Of a stretch of 64,000 nt of DNA, positions 11,601-22,178 are shown piece after piece; the first letter of the stretch is position 1; every line of letters begins with the position of its first letter. A program made the translations under genes and the position numbers. The stretch spans positions 71,835,562 through 71,899,561 of the forward strand of contig OY288242.1 of the NCBI GenBank assembly GCA_958450325.1, read 5' to 3'. Origin of the DNA: Agrostemma githago (Eukaryota > Streptophyta > Magnoliopsida > Caryophyllales > Caryophyllaceae). The notes below the pieces were generated by a model, which was not told the origin of the DNA, did no database searches, and was given only the letters and a program-made list of their open reading frames with translations.

Positions 11601-12275
11601 GGAATCAAGGAGGTGAGTTGCCTTCATTTTTGATTAATTTCAATTCCGCGGAGTCCCCTGCAAAGATGTTTTTTGTTAATGCCATTTCTGCTTTTGGGAT
11701 GTGCTTATTCAATACAGTATCTTTGATGTGATAGCATAGTAAAAAAGAGACTAAATTATTTATTCCATCCAGATAATATGGCGTTTTTATTTGCTCATCC
11801 CTGTTAGCAGCATTTCATTTTATTTTATTTTATTTTGAAATCGGCAGCATTTCATTTTTACTAAAGTGTTTCCTGTAAATCATGAGCTTTTTTTGATATA
11901 AACTTATCATACTGCTAACATTTCAGGATCTACATTCGTGACCCTCCCCTCTTGACAAATTTTTTCTTCAGTTTGTCTCCTGTGAAAGGCTTCATATGTG
12001 CTGTAATGCTATTATATGTGACCTACCCAAGTCTACAAAAATTTAAATCGCTATATCTATGATAATCTTAACATGGATCAGTCTGGTGATAATCATCTCA
12101 TTTGAGTGTTTCGTATCAAGTATCAGTCATCCGAGCCGTTCATAAAATTGTGTTTTGATGCAGTGCGAGAATTGCTAGACAAGAAGATGAGGAGGAGCTT
12201 GAAAAGATCATGGAAGAAGAAAGACAGGAGAAGCTAAGAAAAAAGGCCAAGATGCGTAAAATGAGTCAACGGTGA
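8601..12275 (+). CDS. SPT2-domain chromatin protein (histone chaperone family)
   Basis: Eight coding exons: 8601-8618, 8729-9000, 9090-9207, 9769-9876, 9971-10789, 10889-11085, 11520-11612 and 12164-12275. All junctions are GT-AG and keep frame, giving 578 residues. The N-terminus is acidic (DDWDEYEDDF, then EEEEEVEEEP). The middle is long, basic and Pro/Gln/Ser-rich with a tandem repeat (residues about 217-279). The C-terminus carries the SPT2 domain: KRKFGESDDEDDDPLAQIRKMF, then NRNKYVDDDDDDDM, and a closing acidic-basic helix with EEELEKIMEEERQEKLRKKAK. SPT2 proteins bind H3-H4 and DNA at transcribed genes in the nucleus. The ATG at 8601 is chosen because the short first exon MGSYGR splices in frame to the acidic exon. 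A reading starting inside intron 4 (9809) gives a longer open stretch but begins in intron sequence. Confidence 0.9.
10103..10290 (+). repeat. Coding minisatellite in the SPT2-domain gene
   Basis: Three 18-bp units coding QSNRPT are followed by four 30-bp units coding QSNRPTQLPS or close variants, then a partial unit. The repeat sits in exon 5, keeps frame, and lies in the disordered middle of the protein. Confidence 0.9.
11233..11325 (+). mobile_element. Probable tRNA-derived SINE in intron 6 of the SPT2-domain gene
   Basis: GGTTAGCTCAAGGGGTAAAA resembles a pol III A box, and GGGATTAGATTCTC about 50 bases later resembles a B box. The 3' end is A-rich. Direct repeats AGAAGAAT flank it at 11225-11232 and 11326-11333. 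The short length (about 93 bp) suggests a truncated or minimal SINE. The family was not identified. Confidence 0.5.
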
Positions 12276-12857
12276 CCCAAGTTTTATAATTTTTTTAACC
12301 CAGGTCTATGGAAATTTGAGCCCTTTACCCTGATGTTCTCGACTTTTGGCATTTTGGGTACTGAGCGATTTAACTGATGGTGATTACATCACTCCATAAG
12401 ATGTCAATCTAGAAAAGGAAGCGGCTCTTGATTGTTTCTCTCCATTTTGTTACTCTCTAGGGGGAACTGTTGGTCTGGTTGAATAAGTTGACAAAAATGA
12501 GTTCACCAATAAATCCTATTGATATTGACAAGTCCTGATATTTATGTGGCTCGTTATACCTGGGGAAAGAACAAAGAAGATACTGAGGAACCGTCGTCGT
12601 CCAGATTTGGCATTTATGAAGGAAGATAATTTTCCTGTAGTGAGTGACTTGAACTCATTTGCTCAACATTTGTTTGCCTTTTGCTTCCTGTACATTTTCC
12701 ATGTAAAAGTTTTGATTCTTTTGAGAAGTTCAGGAGACAGATAATATGTTGAACTATCCAGTGTTTTGGTACTGGTTTTAGAATGCATTTGTGGGCTGTA
12801 TTATCTGCTCAGTTGGTACTGCTTTTAGAATGCTCAGCCTCAGTATCCTCTAACTAA
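12276..12857. other. 3' region of the SPT2-domain gene
   Basis: T-rich sequence after the stop codon that probably holds the 3' UTR. No further gene or repeat is recognised. Confidence 0.4.
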
Positions 12858-12983
12858 GGTCCTGTTCTTTTGAATTTATATTCAGTCAGTTTCAGTTCAG
12901 TTTTAGGAGCATATTTTGTCTTTATATTTCAATTAGTTTTAGTTAAATTAAGTTCAATCAGTTTCAGTCCAAAAGAACAGGCC
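12858..12983. mobile_element. Tourist/PIF-Harbinger-like MITE, 126 bp
   Basis: The ends GGTCCTGTTCTTTTG and CAAAAGAACAGGCC form an inverted repeat, and 3-bp direct repeats TAA flank it (12855-12857 and 12984-12986). A second inner inverted pair, CAGTTTCAG-like, follows. The 3-bp TAA target and small size fit Harbinger MITEs. Confidence 0.75.
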
Positions 12984-13149
12984 TAACAGTCTCTTCTTCC
13001 CATTCATTTATGTACGTGTAAATCTCTCATGTTATTGTGCTTTGCCTAATAATTTTGTGAAAAGTACCTGAGTGTGTAACATACACCAAAAATCTTATAC
13101 GAGTATACAAATTTGGCTTGTACTAATTGTTACGGAGTATTATTTGTAA

Positions 13150-13560
13150 TTAGACATGACAAACTGATTAGGTCGTGTTGTGTTTGTGTCATAGGTAAAC
13201 CGATCAAGAAATCCTTAACCCAAATTCGATCCATTTAAGTTGTGTCGGGTTCGTGTTGACTCACTTGCATAAATGGGGCAGTAAGTATCAACCCATACCC
13301 ATTAATTTATTGTTGGATTCGTATCGTGTTTTCGTGTCACGTCTATATTTGGAAAGTGTTAAATATTTATGTTAAAAAATGTAGACTAATTTATTAAACA
13401 GGTTATTCGTGTTTGGTTCGTGTTTTGAGCCTCGATCCAAACCCGATCCAATTAAATCTTGTGTCGTGTTTGTGTCGATTCACTTACATAAATGGATTTT
13501 CAAGCCTCAACCCAAACCCGTTAATTTCGTATCGTTTCTTTGTTTGCCGGCTAGGATGTT
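13150..13560. repeat. Two diverged copies of a GTGTCGTGTT-rich repeat
   Basis: About 13165-13340 and 13400-13550 share the order CGTGTTTGTGTC, ATCCAATT-like, TTGTGTCGGGTT-like, CACTTRCATAAATGG, TCAACCCA and CCCATTAATTT. This word set is a common dispersed plant repeat. I cannot assign a class. Confidence 0.45.
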
Positions 13561-13714
13561 TGTCCATGCGGTATGTATATGGGTTGCAAATAAATTTTTC
13601 GATGATTTATTTGGTTTTAGCAAGATATGGTAATGAAGTACTCCGTAGGTATGTAGTTGATGGTCAAAGACTTTCAACTAACTCCACAGCTCTTTATATT
13701 ATCAAATTCATGGA

Positions 13715-14382
13715 CAGGGCCGGTCAATATAATTGAGAGGCCATGTTCTAAACATTATAATAGAGGCCCTATAAATATTTGAATATATAATTTCAAGTAA
13801 ACATATTTATATCCAATAGTTCGGGGAAGGTGGTTATCTTGAACACAAAAATATATTGTATTCAATACAAAAATATATTGTATTCAATACAAAAATATAT
13901 TAACATGTTATTTCTTGATAATTATATTTACAAATATACTCGTATGTCATTAGTTACGCATACAAATACTTCTAATATAAACTCTGAGAATATGTTTTCG
14001 GATAAAGTAGTACTTAGATAGATAAAACATTTTATCATTTGATATATATTGAGTATGATTTTTGTCACAATTCTTTTATATTGAGTATGATTTTTGTCAC
14101 AATTTTTTTTATAAATTTGATATTTTATAATGAAAATGAAACACAGCTGGATAATAATAATTAATGAGTAAATATATGTACTAGGACTATTATAATTGAA
14201 ATTATTTTTTGAATAGACAAACATTTGGCTAAGTTTTAGATATGTAGTATGTGACATCGGAAAAAATTACTTTTTTTTCCAATTAAATAAATTATTTGTA
14301 AGGCATTGTTTTAATTTTGGGCCCTTATATTGTTGGGCCCCGGTTCTGAGAACCTAATTGAACATCTCACGGGCCGGCTCTG
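13715..14382. mobile_element. hAT-like non-autonomous element, 668 bp
   Basis: The termini CAGGGCCGGTC (left) and the reverse complement of the right end, CAGAGCCGGCC, form an inverted repeat. A perfect 8-bp duplication TTCATGGA flanks it at 13707-13714 and 14383-14390, which is the hAT hallmark. The inside is AT-rich with no transposase frame. It contains short tandem repeats (22-bp units near 13842-13902 and a unit of about 38 bp near 14041-14103). Confidence 0.8.
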
Positions 14383-14390
14383 TTCATGGA

Positions 14391-14953
14391 CCACCCCATT
14401 TTCGGCACTTTTAATCATGTAATGATGTTTTGCCAAATGACTTTTAGTTTGAGTTGTGGTATATTTTTGTTGGAGTTATATTTGGATTTGTTATAGTATC
14501 ATTTTGTAGAGATATCGATGATAAACCCATTTGAATTGGGGTATTAGTTTGGATGAATTCAGGTTGAGGGACTTAATCCTTGATTACTTGTCCAGGAATG
14601 ACCATATGGCAATGGGATGTATACGGGCTGGGGCGGGGAAATTTAAATTTTAAATTTGAAGGGATACAGAGACCACCTAATTTGAGAGTGAGCCCCATCT
14701 CTCTCCAGCGTAAAACAAGGTGAAGACCATGACCATCAATCTCCAACATGTAAGTAGGAGCAGGGCCCAACTGTTCCTTCCATCTCTATTAAAAATATAT
14801 CATCACTTATCCATCCCTCCTCCCACATCGACATCGCAAATCAATCTCTTCCCTCAATTTCAAAGAAAGGCGTCTTCATAAACGCCTCCTGCCTTCCTTT
14901 GTTTGCTTTCTCTCCTCTTACATTTCAGATCTCTGTTTTTTGTTCAAGCGACA
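14391..14953 (+). promoter_or_regulatory. Upstream region of the alpha-tubulin gene
   Basis: An AAAAATATAT stretch at 14791-14800 is a plausible TATA element, followed by a C/T-rich leader up to the ATG at 14954. No other feature is supported. Confidence 0.4.
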
Positions 14954-17136
14954 ATGAGAGAATGCATTTCGATCCACATTGGACAGGCCGGTATTCAGGT
15001 CGGAAATGCCTGTTGGGAGCTTTACTGCCTTGAGCACGGTATTCAGGTCTCTTTTCACATCCATCACCATTCCTACGACTATGCTTTTTCAATCATCTCA
15101 TTTTGCCAAATGTTTTGATGATTCCTATCACATCATTTCCCTTATCTAGTACGAGTATAACTTTTAGGTTTGCTCCATGATTCATCGCCTCAGATCCGTG
15201 CTTAATTTCGTCTCTTCTCTCTATATTGATGTGTATTTCCTGTTTGATATTCGCTTAGGCTATGTTTGAAAAGAAAGCGGAGCTGAGTGATTTGGAGGGA
15301 CACAATTTCCCTGAAAATGTGACAGTGAGACAGATTGTTTCTTTTACCAGCTGCTGCACTATTAAAATGATACTCTCTCCGAGTTTCTAACATTGCCCCA
15401 TTTTCTTTTTTGGACTGAGTTCAATCTTTTACCCATTTTCCATTACCTATTTCTCTCTTTTCCTTCCCTTTTTTGAACCACTCATTTTCTCTTTCTTATT
15501 TTTCACCCCAAAAGTAAATGGGGCAATCATAAGAACTCGGAGGGAGTATTTGTGTTGTACTTGTTCATTAGATATTCTGTACCAGTATTTGATTTGAAAA
15601 CGGTATTTTAAGCATTTGGTGATTATGATCTTAATCTATTGGAGTATTTACTTATTCCTGTTAACTACATTATTCAAGATTATAATGCATCCGCTTCAAG
15701 TGCATATAGTCTAATCACCATCGACTGTTAATCTACATTTTCAATTTTGTCATGCTAATCTGTTTGCAATATTGGTCTGACAGGCTGATGGCCAAATGCC
15801 AAGTGACACAACTGTTGGAGGAGGGGATGATGCTTTCAACACCTTCTTCAGTGAAACTGGAGCTGGGAAGCACGTTCCTCGTGCTGTCTTTGTTGACCTT
15901 GAGCCCACTGTCATTGATGAGGTCAGGACCGGCACTTACCGCCAGCTCTTCCACCCAGAGCAGCTCATCAGCGGCAAGGAGGATGCTGCCAACAACTTTG
16001 CTCGTGGTCACTACACCATTGGTAAAGAGATTGTGGACCTCTGCTTGGACCGCATCCGTAAGCTTGCTGACAATTGCACTGGTCTTCAAGGATTCCTTGT
16101 TTTCAACGCTGTTGGTGGAGGTACTGGATCTGGTCTCGGATCCCTCCTTTTGGAGCGTCTATCTGTTGACTACGGAAAGAAATCCAAATTGGGTTTCACT
16201 ATATACCCATCGCCCCAGATCTCAACCTCTGTTGTTGAGCCTTACAACAGTGTCCTCTCAACCCACTCCCTACTTGAGCACACTGATGTCGCTGTGCTGC
16301 TTGACAATGAAGCCATCTATGACATCTGCAGAAGATCTCTTGACATCGAGCGTCCTACTTACACCAACCTGAACCGTCTGATTTCTCAGGTCACTGACTA
16401 ACACTGATTTCTGCTATCATCCGTTGTATAATCGAGATTTTCAGTTTTCTGATGGTGTTGTACATACTCTCTTAATCAACAGGTCATTTCCTCCCTCACT
16501 GCCTCACTGAGGTTTGACGGTGCCCTGAACGTGGACGTGAATGAATTCCAGACCAACCTTGTCCCCTACCCAAGAATCCACTTCATGCTTTCCTCATATG
16601 CCCCAGTTATTTCAGCTGAGAAAGCATACCACGAACAGCTCTCAGTTGCCGAGATCACCACCAGCGCCTTCGAGCCGTCTTCCATGATGGCAAAGTGTGA
16701 CCCACGCCACGGCAAGTACATGGCCTGCTGTTTGATGTACCGTGGTGACGTTGTCCCCAAGGACGTGAATGCTGCTGTAGCTACTATCAAGACCAAACGA
16801 ACTATCCAGTTTGTTGACTGGTGCCCAACTGGGTTCAAGTGCGGTATCAACTACCAGCCCCCAAGTGTGGTTCCTGGTGGTGACCTGGCTAAGGTTCAGA
16901 GGGCTGTGTGTATGATCTCCAACTCGACCAGTGTTGCCGAGGTGTTCTCCAGGATCGACCACAAGTTTGACCTCATGTATGCCAAGAGGGCTTTCGTGCA
17001 TTGGTATGTGGGTGAGGGTATGGAAGAAGGTGAGTTTTCTGAGGCTCGTGAGGATCTCGCTGCTCTTGAGAAGGATTACGAGGAGGTCGGTGCCGAGGGT
17101 GCCGAGGATGATGAGGGAGATGAATACGAGGATTAA
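14954..17136 (+). CDS. Alpha-tubulin
   Basis: Three exons: 14954-15046, 15784-16389 and 16483-17136. All introns are GT-AG and in phase 0, giving 450 residues, the normal length. It carries the N-terminal MRECISIHIGQAGIQVGN, the nucleotide-binding loop GGGTGSG, and WCPTGFKCGINYQPP, all typical of alpha-tubulin. Alpha/beta heterodimers polymerise into microtubules in the cytosol. Two features are unusual. Residue 40, usually the acetylated Lys in the MPSDKTVGG loop, is Thr (MPSDTTVGG). The tail ends GDEYED, so the usual terminal Tyr is followed by two more acidic residues. From memory, the EGAEDD tail and non-Lys position 40 resemble the Arabidopsis TUA1 (pollen) class; this subclass call is inference. 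The first intron contains a Stowaway-like MITE. Confidence 0.97.
15373..15546. mobile_element. Stowaway-like MITE in alpha-tubulin intron 1, 174 bp
   Basis: The left end CTCTCTCCGAGTTTCTAACA and the right end reading CTCCCTCCGAGTTCTTATGA in reverse complement form an inverted repeat, extended by GCCCCATTT on both sides. TA flanks both ends (15371-15372 and 15547-15548). Confidence 0.75.
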
Positions 17137-18363
17137 ATGCATTTCGCCAAATGAAGTGTGTCGAGTGACTGTTACTGCTGTGTTACTTTTGTTCCTCAGT
17201 ATTTTGATGTATTCAGCAAGTATATCCTTAGATAATTTCTAGTTAAACAATACTCGTATCATTCAATAGTCAACAGTTCATCAACTCTTGCATACACCGT
17301 TCTATAATCCCTCTTTGCAATAATCATTTTCTGTTGAACACGCAAGAGTCAGCCGTCTGAAGCAAGATTTGTTATCCAAATATTGTTCACTCAAGTCTGC
17401 TAAACTAAATTCGTAAAAATAGTGCTACTATTGTGACAATCGACAAATTGATAAAAGTAGTATTAGGATGAGTCGGTAAAATGAGTTTAGCTACGTCGTA
17501 GGCAAATTTTTGTCATTATCGTATATTTTTGCATTGTGTCCATCTTTTTTTTTTTTTGTCGAATATTCGATTGTGATAGCGTTTTTAAATCAAATTTTCA
17601 CTTATTTACAATTTTTTGGCATTAAAGATACTTTTAACAATATCTCATTTTGATGACTTTTTTTTCTTCCCAATTCCGTGGTTTGACCCATTTGTCACAT
17701 CTTGTGTACCAATTTGCCATTCGATTTGCGTTGCTGCTAAGAATTCGGTGCAAATCATATGTCTCGTTTGTGACACGTCTTTTGTTTTCATGCACAATAA
17801 ATCGCCCTTGTGATATGACAAATATCAAATTCACCTAGCAAGCTAGCAATAATTTTAGGTTATGTGATTCAAGAAGGGTTAATCTCTACTTGGGCATCTT
17901 ATTGGCATAAAAGATAGAATTTGGTTGTTCATTGTTGAGGCAAGAGATATTTGGTGGAGATTATGAGTTATGAGACAATAAGGTCGAGGTTGCTAGACGC
18001 GGTGCGGCGGTGAGATCAGAGTTATAACATTCAATTGAGCATGGCGGAAAATAAGTCTTTGAATAAGTTACTCCAGTTCTTAAAAACTCCAAATGAATGT
18101 TAGAGTTGCAATGTTATGATGTTAAATATATGAAAATTTCTTTTGCTAAAAATAACTTATCATAGCCAGTAATCCAGTATATGTATATCGGGTTGAAATT
18201 TTGACACTGTTTTCAGAAACAATACGAAATTCGTATGCTTAAAACGATATACGGTATCGCATACGTATATATTTACTCAAGATAGGATCCGAGGTCAACT
18301 AATTAATTTCAGGGACCCCAAAACATTTAGCACAAGTTGGAAAGAGGGAGAAAGCTTAGAAAG
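17137..18363. other. Intergenic, alpha-tubulin to COX6A
   Basis: The first 150 bases are probably tubulin 3' UTR. The rest is AT-rich with a poly-T run near 17550. A TATATATTT element at 18266-18274, about 90 bp before the COX6A start, is a possible TATA box. Short open frames here have no recognisable content. Confidence 0.4.
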
Positions 18364-21035
18364 ATGGCGATGACACTATTGAAACTCAGATCTGGCCTCC
18401 AATCCACCGTCCGCCATGGCCCTTCCTCCGATCTCATCAGACGCTCTTTCTCTTCTTCTGCTCACAGTGATGTAGCATGTAATCTCCTTACCCTCTCTCC
18501 CCCCACCCCTCCAATCGAGGTTTTTCAATTGCGCCAATAATTAGGGTTTCATGTAAATCTTTAATTTCGATCCATTGGGCTTGGGGATTCATGTCTGTCT
18601 GTTTGTTTGTGTGTTTGTTGGTTGAATGAAATAGATGAGGCAAAAGAGGCGAGCAAATGGGAGAAGATAACCTACTTGGGAATCGTATCTTGCACTGCTT
18701 TGGCTGTTTGGAACTTGTCCAAGGGTCACCCTCATTTCGACGAGCCTCCGGTTCGTTTGTTTCCCTCGCCCTCATCCACTATTTGACTTTTCTCTGATAC
18801 TGCCTTGAGAATTTGCGCTGTCTTTTCTAACTGCTATGATTGAATGCTTGTGTAATTGATAAAATTACGTCCGAGAAATTGTGCTGTCTTTCGGATTCAT
18901 TCATTGATATCAAGGATTGTGGAATAGCGTTTGTATCGCCCATCTTACATTGTTGTTTATGAACTTCATCCCTTCCGTATCTTCTTTTACCAGAGATGTG
19001 AAACACATAGGCTTAGTGCGCTATTTTTGCACGTCAATTCTTCAGTCTGATGCATAAATAATGTCGTCCTCAAGTAGTCAAGTTACAGAATGATTTTGGA
19101 TTCATTTATTTTGCGTATTCTATTGCAGGCATACCCACACATGCATATTCGCAACAAGGAATTCCCATGGGGTATGGATTTATACTCTCATTTTTATTCT
19201 AGATGACATAATGATAACTCATGTTTTCTCCAGCTATGTTATTATTATTATTTGTGTTGCTACCTCATACTTTCTTCCTTTTATACTTTGCTTTATTTTA
19301 TATTTTGAGTGATAAGTGTTTTCCTTTTTAATCCTCAATATACGACATGAAGTCACACTCTACATAGAAACTGAATTCAAGAGTAATAGTAAGCTTGATA
19401 GTTAACCAGTGATCAACTTACTGCCAACACTTTACTATTTGAGGGGTAACTTCAATAGTTGAGTAGTGTAATCATCTTTAAAAGGTCAGATTTCCAAATC
19501 ACATTGTCTGCCTCATATGCCACACGCCCACCCTATTTAAAACCTAAGTTTCATTCTCTTGGCCTCAGTGATATTCGAATTTCATGTAATCTATCATAAA
19601 CACGGAGCAATCTACTCCATCCAAAATAGCTGTCCATATTAGTGGTCCATTCATGTAGAGGAATGGGAAAGCCAAGTTCTTCGTTTAGGTGTCCAGCTAT
19701 GATCTCCCTTTTCGCTATTATAGCTGTCTCTCTAAAGCCTCATCCATAGGATTTCACTTGCACTCAATGCATCTTCTTCGAGAATTATTTTGTTCCCATC
19801 ATTTCAAACGATCATGAGTAGCATTACCAAACTCATCACATGGTTCCCTAGTTTTGGGTCCTGGACCCATGTGAACCAAACTATGCAATGTTACCTAATA
19901 TCGGGTTTTTAATCTGGTAATTTGATAGTGGTTTCATGCTGTAACATTTTTTTCTGTTTGGAGTTAGTTTGTAATGCATGATAGATCAGTTGTGTTCTCA
20001 ATTTTGGATATCCACAGTTCTTCAGGTTCTTCAAGTTTCAAATTGTTGTCTACTTTGAAATCTGAATTAATATAAGATGTCCTTTGTTTTGAAAACCTGG
20101 TTCACGGTTTTATGTTTACCTGAACTTGAAGTGGTTGAAATTTTCGTTTTCACTGGATAGGGTCCTCTAAGTGACGTTTTATTCTGAATTGCGAAGGTTC
20201 TGGAACTCTTTGAGCCATTTAGCTGCCAGTTTTTATAGCTTTTAGCATTGTCTGCGATCATTTGTTTCTACTTTGGTGATTTTTGAGCACCTGGAGGACA
20301 TTTTTTTGGTGGGTGGGTTCGTTCTCATGTGCTCATATTTGTCAACATGTCATAGTGGACTTTATTATGTTATCAATCTATCAAACATTCTAGCAAATTA
20401 AATCGTATTTGTCTTAGGGTTAATGATCCACTAGAACTTATTGACATGCATTTACTGGTTTAACAGGTTTTATGTTCTATACTGATTTTATCTCATAGAT
20501 GTTTTGATATAATAAATCAACGGTTACAAATTTGACTGTCATACCCTTCTACCTTAAAGCTTGGAGAGACTAATGGTTAAAGTAGATCATCAGAGATCTG
20601 AATACGTTCTGTTTTGGGTTGAGTAGTGTTATCAAGTACTCCATCACACATCTCCAACCTTCTCATTTCACATTCCTTCAAAATACTTCGTAGTACCATC
20701 CCCATCCAATCCAAAGCTCATCAATGTCGAAACCAATATGCACGAGTTGATCATTTTGTATGCAACCATGCTTCATCGACTTGAATGTCAACTCTGTTAA
20801 GTAGTGTAAGAACTTGTAACAGAGGATCTGACACATAGTCCAATAATCTTAAATGGAATTTTCACTCAGGACTCTATTTCGGAGTTGTTAGCAAATGGAT
20901 CCGATTTAGTCCTACTACTTACACATGAATGGCAAGGCTATTATTATCCTTAGGCTTGTGCAATTATGCATTTTGACGTGGGTCATATATTTTTCAGGTC
21001 CCGATGGCCTTTTTGAGGTGAAAGAGCACCATTGA
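18364..21035 (+). CDS. COX6A: Cytochrome c oxidase subunit 6a, mitochondrial
   Basis: Four exons: 18364-18478, 18635-18750, 19129-19171 and 20998-21035. All junctions are GT-AG and in frame, giving 103 residues, close to the usual plant length. The N-terminus is a basic, Ser-rich mitochondrial presequence (LIRRSFSSSAH). It is followed by KWEKITYLG, one membrane segment (about residues 52-68) and the conserved tail YPHMHIRNKEFPWGPDGLFEV. The protein is a small nuclear-encoded subunit of complex IV in the inner mitochondrial membrane. Intron 3 is long (19172-20997). The exon 1/2 junction splits a Tyr codon (T|AT). The call is based on recognition of the conserved block. Confidence 0.95.
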
Positions 21036-22178
21036 GTTTTTGGATTTGGTGGTACCTCTAACGCGTTATATGTTGGAAATGGCCCTCGGTGGAAGAAGGC
21101 TACTCTAGTTTGATATTCTGTTTAGTATTCAACCTGCCTTGTGAAGTTGTGTATGGATCTCGTTTGGGGCAGATGATTCTCATTTCTGTTTGGTTGCCCT
21201 TTTTGATCCTGTTACGTTTCACTACGAACCATGATGATATTGCTAATAAATTTTCAATATTTTGACCTAGTATTGTGATCTTTACATTACCCTTTTTTAT
21301 GTAAGATTTGACCACAACTCTTTCGAAAAGAGCCCCTGCCAACTCCTCTGACGCCACCCTTGCCTTTTTCCCTCCCATCCCCATCAAACCTTAATTGAAA
21401 ATAAGCACCACAATTAATTCTACTTATTAAAATTACGACTAAAAGTTAAATGTAATTATACAAAAAACTAACCAAGTACTTATACAGTGTGGACTAGAAA
21501 AGTTGAGATTTTACAAATTTTATTATATTCCGAGAAAAATAAAATAAAGAGAATGAAGTGTATTTACTTTGCATCATTTTGCAAATTGCTTTCGACAAAG
21601 TATTTACCTAAGAGTGATAAGTTAGTCTCTAGAGAGTGTGTCACTTTAAATTAGAGTTTTTTTTCTTCAATATATCACACTTAGTCGTATTATAATAGTG
21701 AGAAGGGGGGTCGAATTTGATACATATCGTCCAAGGTACCTTTGTTTTAACTCTTGATCACATATACATAACCGTTTTATAGGTGACACAAATTCTTGTT
21801 TGTGACGAGTACGGGTTGTCCAGGATTGACGAAGATAAACATTTGCTATTTCCGAGACATTTTGATACCCTTGAATCTTTGACTCGTTATAATGGCCCTG
21901 ACGAACGAATATATACATCCATCACGAGAGACAGTAATTGCATAAATGAAAATACGGAATGTTGGGTATCAAAAGAAGGCCTCCCGTGGCGTGGCAGAGG
22001 TTTACTGATTTGAAGCTTTGAACCTCTTCTGTAGTCCCGTAGCAAAGGTGACAACGTGCTTCAATATCGGACCCTAATTGAACTACTCCTTAACAGCTGG
22101 AGTAACAGCCTGCCTGGCCCTGATACATTGCTATCCTCATCCCCATCTTACTCCTTCCAACCCTAATCCCCCAAAACC
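21036..22178. other. Intergenic, COX6A to NFS1
   Basis: It begins with the COX6A 3' region and ends with the NFS1 leader. The middle is AT-rich and shows no gene or repeat that I can support. Confidence 0.4.

Noticed and set aside
15752..16372. Long open frames overlapping alpha-tubulin in other frames, both strands
   Set aside because: Shadows of a conserved, codon-biased gene; their translations have no domain content.
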